Below the pieces are notes generated by a model. That model worked only from the letters and a program-made list of their open reading frames with translations, ran no database searches and had not been told where the DNA came from. Source: Helicobacter cetorum MIT 00-7128 (GTDB taxonomy: Bacteria > Campylobacterota > Campylobacteria > Campylobacterales > Helicobacteraceae). Taken from it: 64,000 nucleotides of DNA. The position numbers and the translations under genes were made by a program. The stretch is taken from assembly GCF_000259255.1 (NCBI RefSeq), contig NC_017737.1, forward strand, positions 1,488,001-1,552,000. The letters are read 5' to 3'. Shown here piece after piece: positions 40,649-50,353 of this stretch. Within the stretch, counting starts at the first letter, position 1. The number at the start of each line of letters is the position of its first letter.

Positions 40649-43600
40649 AAGAACTTTCATTGATTGTTGTTATCTCTACAAGTCTTTCGCGTTTAGAATC
40701 TTTGCTCAAGGCTCTAAAATCTGTCTATAGCCAAGATTTAGAACCTACAAGAATTTATATTATTAGCGATTATAGTATTGAAAAAGAGCATGCACTTTTA
40801 GTTGAAAAAGTGCAAAGCTTGAGAGAAAGTTTGGGTCTAAAAGAAAGTTTTAAAACCTTTATCCACCCAAATGCTAGGACCAAACACCACTCTAACACCG
40901 GAAGCAATAACACTGCCATTTTTAAAATTCTTGCTCAAATGCTTTTTAAACAAAATTTAGAGATTTTAAAAAACACTTTTATCGCCTTTTTAGATGATGA
41001 TGATACTTGGGAAAAGAGCTATTTAAAGACCATTAAAGAAAACATTCTCACAAACCCTATGCAAATCATCGCTACGGCGTGCGCTTTCAAACGCATTGAA
41101 GAAAAGCAACTAATGATAATGACGCCCAAAGCAAAAGATTTGAGTTTGGAGCGAGCATTTATCAAAAACATTAACATGCAAACAAGCAATCTTTGCGTGA
41201 ATCTAGAAGTGTTACTCAACATCGGGTGCTTTGATGAGAGTCTAAAAAGTGGGGCAGACAGAGATTTGTGCATGCGTTTGATTAACTATGCAAGTTTATA
41301 TCATAAAGAAGTCAAATGCATTGATACATGCCTAGTCAATCATTACGCCTTAAAACACGAGCGAGTGAGTAACAACAAACAAGCCAAACAAGAAGGCTTA
41401 GAGGTGTTTTATAGAAAGTATTTTGATTTGTTTTCTCCTGATGCACAAGAAAAATCCTTGCAAAGGGCTAAAAAACTTTTTGATTACACCCATGATAAAC
41501 CCCAATTATTACACACTCCTTTTTTAGAACTGAAGGAATTTAAACCCACCCCTAAAAAATTAGAGCTTGTGATAGGCACTATCAGTAGGAGTAAAAAGAA
41601 TTTAACAGCCCTTTTGCAATCGTTTGAAAATTTACTCAAGCTTTATAAAGATGATTTAAAAGAGTATCATTTTTATATTTTAGACAATGCTAAAAAAGGC
41701 TTTTTAGATGAGGTGTTTGCAAACTTTAAACATTTAAACTTAGTGCGTTTAAGATATGTAGAGCATGGTTATATTGCACAAAATCGCACTTTTTTGCAAC
41801 AGCATTTATATCAAAAATTTAAAGATAGCCCTAATAAAATTTTTTGGCTCATAGATGATGACCACCTTTTTTGCGTCCAATCTAAAAAAGGCGATTTTAC
41901 CCCAAACTATTTTTACCATATCGCTAAAAGTAAGTCTCTAGGCTATGACGCTTTATTTTGCCTCAATTCTCATATCCCCCCTTTGCCTTTTTCTAGCGCT
42001 CTTAGGGTGCAATTACTGGACTTTTATTATCATTTGCTCCATTTAAAAGCTCATAAATTCACCCCTAAATCAAACAGCCCTATGCAAGATTTTTACTACG
42101 ATTATTCAAACAGCCATTTTGAACACTTAGAATACCCTTATTTTATTGATGTGGATTTAAAAACCTTGTTGGAACAAACCCTTTTGTTAAAAGAGGGTGT
42201 TAGTGTGTTTAGACACATCACATTTGAGCCTAAAGATTTGGGGCAAATCACACAAAAGTATTCTGTTTACAGAGGGGGCAACACGCTTGTTTTTAACGCT
42301 CAATTACTCAATACGCCTAATTATGTTTTGGATAGCACACGATATAATCGCAGGAGTGATTTTAACTGGGCAATCATCAATGCTAATTTGTTCCGTTATC
42401 AATTGGGTGAAATGATTTTACCCTTAAAACATGACAGGACACTAGACACTACCCCTTTCAAGCAAGATGGAGAAAAATTTTACAGCGACTTGCAATCTTT
42501 AGTGTTTTATCGCTTTTTTAATGATTTAACCAAAAATTTAAACGCTAACGATGAAATTTTAAACGCCTTGTTAGACAAAACAAACGCTTTTATAAAAGAT
42601 TTGATGAGTAGAGTGTATGCAAATTTATTAAGAGTGTTGCACTTGATAGATTTAATCCTTGATGTATTGAATCCTTTTAAAGAGATTGATAAAAATCTCA
42701 TCTCAGACAATATAGAGATGTTACTCAATTTTAAAATGCATGTGCAAAATCAAAAAGAAAATTTCAAAACCTTAAATCCCTACACCCTAGATTTTGCTAA
42801 AAAAGTGCGTAAGGATTTAAGGCATAAGCTTAATCAAAGTTATTCTAAGGAAAACATTCATGACCTTACAATTATTAACTTAGCTGAAAAATATAGCCCT
42901 AAAACCATTTTGGATTATGGAGCTGGAAAATGTAACATCATCAATACTTTATCTCAAAACACTAACGCTAGCGCTTATGATATCGATAAAGAAACTCTTA
43001 AAAAACATGCCAAAAAAGAGATTTGCTTAGTTGATGATATTTTTTCGCACCATCAATCATATGATTTAATTTTATGCAACTTGGTTTTGTGTTTTGTAGA
43101 TAATGCAATAAATGAATATATTATGTCTCAAATCAATCAAAAGTTGATAGATGATGGTATAGCCATCATCAGTGTTTGCTCCCCTTTTTATGATGAAATC
43201 GCACACACTAGTTCCAGACATCAAGGCAGAAATCCTAAAAAACCTTATACTGATACTTTTTTGTATGAAAAATACACTGTTTATAATAACTACCGAACGG
43301 ACTACCACAGACCTTTTAGCTACTATGAAAAATTATTCATTTCTAATGGGTTCAAAATCTTAAAAGTAGTAGAAAGTGTAGGGATAAACACTGAAACTTA
43401 TCAAAATATCGCAGAGCATAATATTTTCGTTTTGCAAAAAACTTTGCCCACTAAGCCTTTAATTTTAACCCCCATTCCTTTATGTGCTTTAAGAGTCCCT
43501 AGAGATACAAAAAATCTTATTGTTTGTGGTTTGCCAAAAAACGCTCAAATAACAGATTTATGGTATTTTTTTAAGCGATTAAATACAGATGATAAAATTA

Positions 43601-43773
43601 TAATTTATACCGATTGTTTTAACTCTAAAATTTTAGAATATCTAAACATGTATAATAACTATGTAGAAAAACATAAAAATACAATCATTGCGCTCATAAA
43701 AACAGAGCAAGGACAGCAAACCTTAGAAAATTTTTTGACTAAAAATACCGATGCAAAGCTCCATTTTATATAA
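40645..43773 (+). CDS. Two-glycosyltransferase plus methyltransferase fusion
   Basis: A 1042-residue cytoplasmic protein. Residues 1-280 form a GT2-type GT-A domain (LSLIVVISTSLSRLESLLKA, FIAFLDDDDTWEKSY with the metal-binding DxD, SGADRDLCMRL). Residues about 305-640 form a second GT-A-like domain (LELVIGTISRSKKNL, FWLIDDDHLFC, VYRGGNTLVFNAQLL). Residues about 740-930 are a SAM methyltransferase (TILDYGAGKCNI, ASAYDID, YDLILCNLVLCFVD, ISVCSPFYDE). About 100 residues of unassigned tail follow. Such chains extend a glycan and cap or modify it by methylation. The acceptor is unknown. Translationally coupled to the LOG-kinase gene. Confidence 0.75.
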   Translation: MKELSLIVVISTSLSRLESLLKALKSVYSQDLEPTRIYIISDYSIEKEHALLVEKVQSLRESLGLKESFKTFIHPNARTKHHSNTGSNNTAIFKILAQMLFKQNLEILKNTFIAFLDDDDTWEKSYLKTIKENILTNPMQIIATACAFKRIEEKQLMIMTPKAKDLSLERAFIKNINMQTSNLCVNLEVLLNIGCFDESLKSGADRDLCMRLINYASLYHKEVKCIDTCLVNHYALKHERVSNNKQAKQEGLEVFYRKYFDLFSPDAQEKSLQRAKKLFDYTHDKPQLLHTPFLELKEFKPTPKKLELVIGTISRSKKNLTALLQSFENLLKLYKDDLKEYHFYILDNAKKGFLDEVFANFKHLNLVRLRYVEHGYIAQNRTFLQQHLYQKFKDSPNKIFWLIDDDHLFCVQSKKGDFTPNYFYHIAKSKSLGYDALFCLNSHIPPLPFSSALRVQLLDFYYHLLHLKAHKFTPKSNSPMQDFYYDYSNSHFEHLEYPYFIDVDLKTLLEQTLLLKEGVSVFRHITFEPKDLGQITQKYSVYRGGNTLVFNAQLLNTPNYVLDSTRYNRRSDFNWAIINANLFRYQLGEMILPLKHDRTLDTTPFKQDGEKFYSDLQSLVFYRFFNDLTKNLNANDEILNALLDKTNAFIKDLMSRVYANLLRVLHLIDLILDVLNPFKEIDKNLISDNIEMLLNFKMHVQNQKENFKTLNPYTLDFAKKVRKDLRHKLNQSYSKENIHDLTIINLAEKYSPKTILDYGAGKCNIINTLSQNTNASAYDIDKETLKKHAKKEICLVDDIFSHHQSYDLILCNLVLCFVDNAINEYIMSQINQKLIDDGIAIISVCSPFYDEIAHTSSRHQGRNPKKPYTDTFLYEKYTVYNNYRTDYHRPFSYYEKLFISNGFKILKVVESVGINTETYQNIAEHNIFVLQKTLPTKPLILTPIPLCALRVPRDTKNLIVCGLPKNAQITDLWYFFKRLNTDDKIIIYTDCFNSKILEYLNMYNNYVEKHKNTIIALIKTEQGQQTLENFLTKNTDAKLHFI

Positions 43774-43787
43774 AAATACCCAAAAAT

Positions 43788-44642
43788 ATGACTATTCCTA
43801 TTATTTTTGCTTTTGATGATAATTATGCGATAGCCGCTAGCGTTGCCTTTTATTCTTTGTTGAAAAACGCTCAGTGCGGCGTTTATTACAAGCTTTATGC
43901 TTTACACAAAAATCTTTCTTCAATCCATCAAGCAAAACTGCAAGCCACGATAAAACCTTTTAAAGCATATTCTTCTTTAGAATTTATTGATGTGTCTTCT
44001 TATAACCCGTGGGGAGAAAACTACATTTTCCACGCTCATTCAAAGGCTCAAAAAAGATTTGGAGATATGTATCTTTATAAATATTTGAGTGCAAGTATTT
44101 TTTTAAATTATGACAAGATTATTTTTAGTGATGTAGATGTTGTGTTTTGTAAGGATATTACAGAAAGTTTTATCAATTTTAATGAAAATAAAGTGTTTGC
44201 TGGAGTCATAAGACTAGATAGGCACAAAAAAGTGTGTTTGAAAGAACACTATCTAATTATTAATTTAGCCTTAATACGCAAACTTTTTTTAGAAGAAAAA
44301 TTTTTAAAGATGATTAAAAAATATTGCAACACTACCATGTATTATGAGTCTAAAATTAGTGCATTAGTCTTTGATAAAATAGAATATCTCCCCTTAAAAT
44401 ATGAGATTTTATCTTCTCAATACAAAAATTTATCTTTAAATCAATGCTATGAGGGATTGCACCCACACTATTATAAATCCATTAAAGAGAGCTTAGAGCA
44501 ATGTGTTATTTTACATTTTTATGGCGAAAATAAAGAGTTTGGCATAAATTATAAGCCTTGGATAAACAAAAATGCCCCAAAAGCGGGTATTTGGTTTGAG
44601 ATTTTAAAAAACACCGCTTATAAAGACGACCTTAAGTTTTGA
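43788..44642 (+). CDS. Family 8 glycosyltransferase
   Basis: A 284-residue GT8-type enzyme, the LPS galactosyl/glucosyltransferase class. IPIIFAFDDNYAIAASVAFYSLL is the N-terminal nucleotide-binding motif, and KIIFSDVDVVFCKDI carries the metal-binding DxD. HFYGENKEFGINYKPW near the C-terminus matches the HxxGxxKPW element. It is last in the operon, 14 bases after the previous stop, and overlaps the convergent GT25 gene by 11 bases. Confidence 0.85.
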   Translation: MTIPIIFAFDDNYAIAASVAFYSLLKNAQCGVYYKLYALHKNLSSIHQAKLQATIKPFKAYSSLEFIDVSSYNPWGENYIFHAHSKAQKRFGDMYLYKYLSASIFLNYDKIIFSDVDVVFCKDITESFINFNENKVFAGVIRLDRHKKVCLKEHYLIINLALIRKLFLEEKFLKMIKKYCNTTMYYESKISALVFDKIEYLPLKYEILSSQYKNLSLNQCYEGLHPHYYKSIKESLEQCVILHFYGENKEFGINYKPWINKNAPKAGIWFEILKNTAYKDDLKF

Positions 44643-45420
44643 ATGTATCATAAAATAATTTATAAAATTTTTTATACAGCTTGTGTAAAAAATAAATCAT
44701 TTTTGGCAATGTTTTAATGTCTTTGATTCTAGTAATGGTGCTAACTTCCTCTTTGTCTTGAATTAAAAAGGGTTCATACACGATATTAGGCACTTGGTGG
44801 TAAAAATACGCATCCATCAAAAAATCCACCGGCACAACAAAAATCTTACTCGCTTTAATAAATCTTGACGCCGCTTTTGGGGTGATGAAATAGCCTTGCG
44901 CTCCTAAACCATAAGTGTCTTGCAGAAGTTGCTTGAAATAGGGTTTTAAGCTTTTAGTCTTGGCTTGTGATTTTAATTTGGCGTTTTTTAAATGCATAAG
45001 CCTTACATAGTCAAATCCACTCGTTTGTATCGCTTTCAACCCTTCATAAAAATTAGAATGCAAACTCACATCATCTTCTAAAACAACTATAGGTTTTTGC
45101 AACTCTATACATTTTTGCCACAATAAATAATGCGAGTAATAACAAGCTATTTCACTATGACTTAATTCTTTGCCATGCCATTTAATACTTAATAGATAGT
45201 CCAAACAATTAGCTTGTTTTGTGGATTGCATTTGTAAGAAAAAATCTCTTGTATGCTCTTTTAAAAACATATCATTTTTAAAATCTAAGCCTTTAGCATC
45301 TATAGCATCAAAAATATGCCAAGAGTATTTATTGTTAGCATTTTCTTGTTTGACTAAGTTTGTAGCATAAGAATATCTTTTTACAAAGCATTTAAGTGAA
45401 ATAATAAAAATATTTAACAT
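44632..45420 (-). CDS. Family 25 glycosyltransferase (LPS beta-1,4-galactosyltransferase type)
   Basis: A 262-residue enzyme. The N-terminus IFIISLKCFVKRYSYA and the segment IFDAIDAKG are typical of GT25. EIACYYSHYLLWQKCIE precedes the acidic motif IVVLEDDVSLH. H. pylori has several of these, including the galactosyltransferase that builds Lewis-antigen precursors; which one is not clear here. It runs against the glycan operon and overlaps its last gene at the 3' ends. Confidence 0.85.
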   Translation of the reverse strand: MLNIFIISLKCFVKRYSYATNLVKQENANNKYSWHIFDAIDAKGLDFKNDMFLKEHTRDFFLQMQSTKQANCLDYLLSIKWHGKELSHSEIACYYSHYLLWQKCIELQKPIVVLEDDVSLHSNFYEGLKAIQTSGFDYVRLMHLKNAKLKSQAKTKSLKPYFKQLLQDTYGLGAQGYFITPKAASRFIKASKIFVVPVDFLMDAYFYHQVPNIVYEPFLIQDKEEVSTITRIKDIKTLPKMIYFLHKLYKKFYKLFYDTFKT

Positions 45421-45506
45421 CGTATTCTATCGTGTGTATATTAAGTTTTAATAACCCCCTCCACACCAAAACAGCTTGTTAGCTAAAAGCTACCAAGCTT
45501 AACGCT

Positions 45507-45614
45507 TTACTTACCTTTAGGAGCGTTATTCCCACGACCACCACCACTAGGATTACCGGTAGTTGAAGGAAATCCTGCACCATTAGGGTTAGAACTAGGT
45601 TGACCTTTTCCCAT
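45507..45614 (-). CDS. Small Gly/Pro/Asn-rich protein, 35 residues
   Basis: ATG at 45612-45614 with a strong AAAAGGAGATAAC ribosome-binding site. The product begins MGKGQPSSNPNGAGFPST and continues with a Gly-rich, basic tail. It has no hydrophobic segment and no cysteine. The strong start context and absence of rare frames make it a likely real gene. Function unknown. A16 (T16 in its reading direction) lies 70-85 bases upstream. Confidence 0.55.
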   Translation of the reverse strand: MGKGQPSSNPNGAGFPSTTGNPSGGGRGNNAPKGK

Positions 45615-45683
45615 GTTATCTCCTTTTATTAAAAATACCTAGCTCTTAAGTCTTAAACCCAAAAGCTAGAATCCCATGAAATC

Positions 45684-45699
45684 AAAAAAAAAAAAAAAA
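45684..45699. repeat. A16 homopolymer upstream of the 35-residue gene
   Basis: Sixteen consecutive A residues lie between the gdhA stop and the small gene. In the small gene's direction it is a T16 tract in a promoter-like position, as in Helicobacter genes tuned by tract length. Confidence 0.6.
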
Positions 45700-45746
45700 C
45701 AAACAGCAAACCATTCTAAGTTTAACCCCTCCAATAAAACAGCTCC

Positions 45747-47093
45747 TTAAACCCCTTGGGCTATCATAGCTTGTGCGACCTTTCTAAAGCCGGCAATATT
45801 AGCCCCTAGAACAAAATTCGTAGGGTCTTTAAACTCCTTAGCGGTTTCTGAGACATTTTTATAAATCTCTTTCATAATATGGCGCAACTTCGCATCAACG
45901 ACTTCAAAAGTCCAAGGATGCATACTCGCATTTTGCGACATTTCTAAGCCACTCACACTCACGCCCCCCGCATTTGCTGCCTTACCTAGTCCATAAGAAA
46001 TCTTAGCCTGCAAAAACAACTCTATTGCCTCATTAGTTGAGGGCATATTCGCTCCCTCAGCCACACATTTGCACCCATTAGCTAAAAGCATTTTGGCATC
46101 AATAGCACTCAATTCATTTTGTGTAGCACTAGGAAAAGCCGCAAAACAAGGCACATGCCATACGGCATTACCCCCTTTAGGATAATTTTCTACAGGCGTG
46201 TATTTAGCGCTTGTTTTTTCTGAAGCATATTCTTTAATTCTTCCACGACGCACTTCTTTAATCTCTTTTAAAAGTGCCAAATCAATGCCATCTTTATCAT
46301 AAATCATGCCATTAGAATCACTTGCAGTAACGGGCTTTGCTCCCATTTGAAGTAATTTTTCAATCGTATAAATGGCTACATTACCACTCCCAGAAATAGT
46401 GCAAATCTTGCCCTCTAAAGAGCTGTTTCTCTCTTGCAACATTTCTTCAGCAAAATACACGCACCCATAGCCTGTAGCCTCTTTTCTAGCTAAACTCCCC
46501 CCATAAGTTAGCCCTTTACCGGTCAATACTCCCTCAAAGCGATTAACCAACTTCTTATATTGCCCAAACAAATAGCCAATTTCTCTTTCACCAACTCCTG
46601 TATCTCCCGCTGGGACATCAGTGGTCGCTCCAATATGGCGGTATAATTCATTCATAAAGGCTTGACAAAAGCGCATAATCTCATGTTCGCTCTTATTTTT
46701 AGGGTCAAAATCACTCCCCCCCTTAGCACCCCCCATAGCTAAAGTAGTGAGTGAATTTTTTAATACTTGCTCAAAACCTAAAAATTTAATCACGCTTTCA
46801 TTCACACTTGGGTGAAATCTCAAGCCCCCCTTATAAGGGCCAATAGCGGAATTAAACTCAATCCTACACCCACGATTAACTTGGATTTGGTTATTATCAT
46901 CTAGCCAAGAAACTCTAAAAAAGATTTCTCTCTCAGGCTCAACCAAACGCTCTAAAATCGCATGTTTTTCAAAACTTTTATCGCTATCTAAAAGAGGTTT
47001 TAAAGAACTCAATGCCTCATGCACAGCTTGATGAAACTCTTTTTGATGAGGGTATTTATTAGTCAAATGATTAAGAATTTTTTCTGCATACAT
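45747..47093 (-). CDS. gdhA: NADP-specific glutamate dehydrogenase
   Basis: A 448-residue enzyme that fixes ammonia into glutamate. The ATG at 47093 is preferred: AAGGAG lies 9 bases upstream and the length agrees with H. pylori GdhA as I recall it. GPYKGGLRFHPSVN and KGGSDFDPKNKSEHE hold the substrate lysines. ICTISGSGNVAIY is the Rossmann motif, and EGANMPSTNEA is also typical. Single gene. Confidence 0.96.
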   Translation of the reverse strand: MYAEKILNHLTNKYPHQKEFHQAVHEALSSLKPLLDSDKSFEKHAILERLVEPEREIFFRVSWLDDNNQIQVNRGCRIEFNSAIGPYKGGLRFHPSVNESVIKFLGFEQVLKNSLTTLAMGGAKGGSDFDPKNKSEHEIMRFCQAFMNELYRHIGATTDVPAGDTGVGEREIGYLFGQYKKLVNRFEGVLTGKGLTYGGSLARKEATGYGCVYFAEEMLQERNSSLEGKICTISGSGNVAIYTIEKLLQMGAKPVTASDSNGMIYDKDGIDLALLKEIKEVRRGRIKEYASEKTSAKYTPVENYPKGGNAVWHVPCFAAFPSATQNELSAIDAKMLLANGCKCVAEGANMPSTNEAIELFLQAKISYGLGKAANAGGVSVSGLEMSQNASMHPWTFEVVDAKLRHIMKEIYKNVSETAKEFKDPTNFVLGANIAGFRKVAQAMIAQGV

Positions 47094-47200
47094 AGTAATG
47101 CGCTCCTTTCTCAATAAGATTTTGAATAAATTTATTGTAATACAAAAACACCAACTAATAACCCCAAATGCTTAAATCAATAACTCTTAAAATCTTATTT

Positions 47201-48025
47201 TTAAGAATCTAAAATCCCTATAAACCCCCTATCAAAACCACTCCAATCTTTATAAAACTCCGCCTTATAACCACAAGCTTTTAGGCATTCTTGCATGCTC
47301 ATTTGCTGATTATAGCCCATTTCACAAATTAAAAACCTAATGTGTAAATCAGAGGCTTGAATAATGATTTCTTTTAAAATCTCATCACCCTTAATACCTC
47401 CAAAAAGAGCGTTATGCGGTTCTTTTAAAACACTCTTATCCAAAGGATAGCCCCTAGCAATATAAGGGGGATTAGAAATAAGTAATTCAGGAATTCTAGG
47501 CATATTATCCCATAAATTTGTCTCTACTAACTTAATACGCTCTGATAAATGATAAGAATCAATATTTTTTTGCGCTACCTCTAAAGCACCTTTTGAAATA
47601 TCGCTTGCCAAAAGAGAAATACTAGGATTTTCCAAAGCCAAGCTAATTGAAATGCACCCACTACCTATGCCTATTTCGCCTATATCTTGCAAATGATATT
47701 GATTGATGAGATGAAGAGCTTTTTCTACCAAAATCTCTGTTTCTGGGCGTGGGATTAACACATTTTTATTGACATAAAAATCACGCCCATAAAAACTGCA
47801 ACGCTTTAATAAATACTCTAAAGGCTCATAAGCCCTACGCTTTCTTACTAGGGCAAAAAAACGCTCTTTTTCTTTTTCGTCTAAAAGCATTTGAGAGTTA
47901 GCATGCAAAAACACACGCTCTTTATTTAGCACAAAACTCAAAATCTTTTCAGATTCTAATGCCCCCCTAAAACCCTCTTTAGCTAATTCCTCTCTAGCAT
48001 GACCTAATGCCTTAGAAATAGTCAT
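47201..48025 (-). CDS. prmC: Release factor glutamine methyltransferase PrmC (HemK)
   Basis: A 274-residue SAM methyltransferase that methylates the GGQ glutamine of RF1 and RF2. The substrate-binding NPPY is in LLISNPPYIARG, the SAM site is EIGIGSGCISISLA, and an N-terminal helical domain (about 1-85) leads in. Its first bases overlap the stop of the M48 protease gene. Confidence 0.94.
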   Translation of the reverse strand: MTISKALGHAREELAKEGFRGALESEKILSFVLNKERVFLHANSQMLLDEKEKERFFALVRKRRAYEPLEYLLKRCSFYGRDFYVNKNVLIPRPETEILVEKALHLINQYHLQDIGEIGIGSGCISISLALENPSISLLASDISKGALEVAQKNIDSYHLSERIKLVETNLWDNMPRIPELLISNPPYIARGYPLDKSVLKEPHNALFGGIKGDEILKEIIIQASDLHIRFLICEMGYNQQMSMQECLKACGYKAEFYKDWSGFDRGFIGILDS

Positions 48026-49248
48026 TCAATCTCGTAATCTAAGGCTTTCAAACGCTCTACTAAAGGCGGGTGCGTATAATGTAAGAAGATATAAAAAGGG
48101 TGTGAATATGGGAAAGCCTTATTTTCATTAACAATACACACCAAAGCCTCTGCTAAGGTTTCTTTAGAGCTTAAGCTCGCCCCAAATCTATCCGCAGCAT
48201 ATTCATTCTTACGGCTAAAAAATCCAATAATAGGCATCGCATAAAAGGAAAATACCGGTAAAAGCAATAATAAAATTGCAATCAAGCTTGCTGGTGTTTC
48301 TGAGACATTAAACCCCTCAAACACTGCTGATGGCAAATTAGAGATTAAAGCAAAAATGATTGCTAATAACGCTCCCATAAGAGCTAAACTCTTTAATAAA
48401 TCCTTATGTTTAAAATGCCCTAATTCATGCCCTAAAATAGCCAAAAGTCCTTTAGTTTCAACCTTAGACAACAAAGTATCAAATAATACCACTCGCTTAT
48501 TTTTTCCCAAGCCTCCAAAATACGCATTCAAGCGCCCATCTCGCTTGCTTGCATCCATAACAAATATCCCCTCACTTCTAAAACCTGCTTGATTCATCAT
48601 GCTTTTAATTTTGCCTTCTAGCTCTTTATTTTCTAAAGGCGTGAATTGATTAAAAATTTGTGAAATTTTAGGATAAAAAAGATTCATTAAAACCATAAAC
48701 GCAAAAACAATAAAGAATCCGCCAATCTCCCAATGCTCCACATATTGCATGACCATAATGAGTAGATAAATCACTACTAAGCCCATAACTAGAGTGATAA
48801 TGAGACTCTTTAAAAAATCTTTAAAAAAAAGTTGCGGTGTGGTTTTTGAAAAACCAAATTGTTTATCCAAGCACATCGTAGTATAGTAGCTTAAGGGCAA
48901 TGAAAGCACACTTTGACAGCTCAAAAATAGTAATGCAAATACCAAATAACCCATAATTTCTGGCAACTCTAAATAATGAATGCAATTTTCTAGCATACTA
49001 AGCCCAAAAAATACCCACCACGCAAAAACCAAACCATCTAATACTTGCGTAAACACTGATAATTGTAATTTTTTAATCGCATAATTTCCCGCTTCTTCAT
49101 AATCATTTTGGGATAACAAAATTGGCTTTTGATGAAGTTTTTGACGCACAAAGTTGAGCTGAAGCCCATCGCCTACTATATGAGGGATAGTATAAAACAG
49201 CCAATAAGCCACACAAACTACCATATCCATCCATAAATCCTCCAACAT
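48022..49248 (-). CDS. M48-family (Ste24/CAAX type) membrane zinc protease
   Basis: About 408 residues from the ATG at 49248, which has AAGGAG 10 bases upstream; an ATG at 49230 also has a good site. The zinc motif HELGHFKHKD is preceded by an NAYFGGLGKNKRVVLFDTLL segment and followed by the NEYAADRFGASL third-ligand region. At least six membrane segments. The layout is that of Ste24p-like proteases. It overlaps prmC by 4 bases. Confidence 0.9.
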   Translation of the reverse strand: MLEDLWMDMVVCVAYWLFYTIPHIVGDGLQLNFVRQKLHQKPILLSQNDYEEAGNYAIKKLQLSVFTQVLDGLVFAWWVFFGLSMLENCIHYLELPEIMGYLVFALLFLSCQSVLSLPLSYYTTMCLDKQFGFSKTTPQLFFKDFLKSLIITLVMGLVVIYLLIMVMQYVEHWEIGGFFIVFAFMVLMNLFYPKISQIFNQFTPLENKELEGKIKSMMNQAGFRSEGIFVMDASKRDGRLNAYFGGLGKNKRVVLFDTLLSKVETKGLLAILGHELGHFKHKDLLKSLALMGALLAIIFALISNLPSAVFEGFNVSETPASLIAILLLLLPVFSFYAMPIIGFFSRKNEYAADRFGASLSSKETLAEALVCIVNENKAFPYSHPFYIFLHYTHPPLVERLKALDYEIE

Positions 49249-49483
49249 TATTCTAGTGCTCCTTAAATCATTGCATTCAAGTATTAAAATGCCAAAAGAA
49301 TTTGAGTTAATAGCTTGCAAACTAAACCCAAAATATAAAAAGTTCCTTGAATTTTTCTCATAAGATTATAACAACTTTTAACACTTTTTTAATCATTTAA
49401 GACAAAAGACATTCTTTTTGTAATACTTAAAACGCATAATAACCTTTTTTAGATATGATAAAAATTTCTATAAAGGTTATCAA

Positions 49484-50008
49484 ATGCCATCTCAAAAATA
49501 TTCTTTAAAACGCTTTTTAAGCGTCTATATTGTTTCTACTTTGTTGTTAGCATTGGTGTTATTAGGCTTGTTTGCCTCTTATGAAAAAACCATTCTTTTA
49601 GAAAACACCAAAATCCGTATGCAATATACTGCCAATCGCATTGCTCAAGAAATCATAGAATTAGATGCTAATCACACCCCAAATGCCTTGCAAAATTTAG
49701 AAGAGACTTTTAAAGACACGCCCTTTGTTTTGATAGACACACAAAACCATATCAAATTTTCTAATGTAGGAGCGTTTGTGATGACTTCTTCTTCTAAAGA
49801 CCCTATTCAAGCGCCACAATTTATTACTAAAAAACATGGCCTTTATTTTATAGACAGCATGCCAAAGGGACGCTTAGGTATTTCAAGCGTGATGATTGTA
49901 GAAAATGAGCCAAATCTTAATGCGCTTTATAAAATGATTGGCTTGATTTTCTTTAGCACATGCTTATTTGTGGCTCTTATAGCTCGTTGGTTGTATAAAA
50001 TGAGATAA
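49484..50008 (+). CDS. Two-TM sensor-like membrane protein without a kinase domain
   Basis: A 174-residue protein: a short basic N-terminus, one membrane segment (VYIVSTLLLALVLLGLFAS), about 110 periplasmic residues including DTPFVLIDTQNHIKFSNVGAF, and a second membrane segment near the end (IGLIFFSTCLFVALIARWL). This is the input half of a two-component sensor, but the chain stops three residues after the membrane, where a HAMP/kinase region would begin. It may be the whole of a conserved small membrane protein (I recall HP0383 at this place) or a kinase cut short. Confidence 0.55.
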   Translation: MPSQKYSLKRFLSVYIVSTLLLALVLLGLFASYEKTILLENTKIRMQYTANRIAQEIIELDANHTPNALQNLEETFKDTPFVLIDTQNHIKFSNVGAFVMTSSSKDPIQAPQFITKKHGLYFIDSMPKGRLGISSVMIVENEPNLNALYKMIGLIFFSTCLFVALIARWLYKMR

Positions 50009-50020
50009 GTTTTATAAAAA

Positions 50021-50344
50021 TTATCTAATAATATTACCTTTAACAATAATACAATATTGCATGGCAAAGGGGTTATACTTTTGCTCTTTTAAAACAGACA
50101 CATTAGCCAACCCCTTGCCACCACCACCATTATTAATCGCATTTATAACAGCTCTGCTTAAAATATTTTCTTCATTATCTTGGTTCATAGTTTGATAATA
50201 ACACGCCTTACCCTCAGCAAACTGAAAGACTTGCTTATTCTCATCGTTAACTAACATGATTTGACCTAGATTTCCCCACGAAACCGTTCCGCAACCTACA
50301 AATAAGACGCTCAAAAGACCTATTGTTGCTAATTTTTTAAACAT
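50021..50344 (-). CDS. Small lipoprotein
   Basis: A 107-residue protein with a lipobox LFVGC, lipidated Cys18. The mature part is Asn/Gly-rich (AINNGGGGKGLANVSV) with two more cysteines. AAGGAG before its ATG overlaps the stop of the upstream OMP gene, so translation of the two is probably linked. Function unknown. Confidence 0.75.
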   Translation of the reverse strand: MFKKLATIGLLSVLFVGCGTVSWGNLGQIMLVNDENKQVFQFAEGKACYYQTMNQDNEENILSRAVINAINNGGGGKGLANVSVLKEQKYNPFAMQYCIIVKGNIIR

Positions 50345-50353
50345 TCTAACTCC

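Noticed and set aside
45682-45714. Short frame running through the T16 tract
   Set aside because: It encodes only a few residues followed by phenylalanines and a stop; the distant G-rich site is the gdhA end region.
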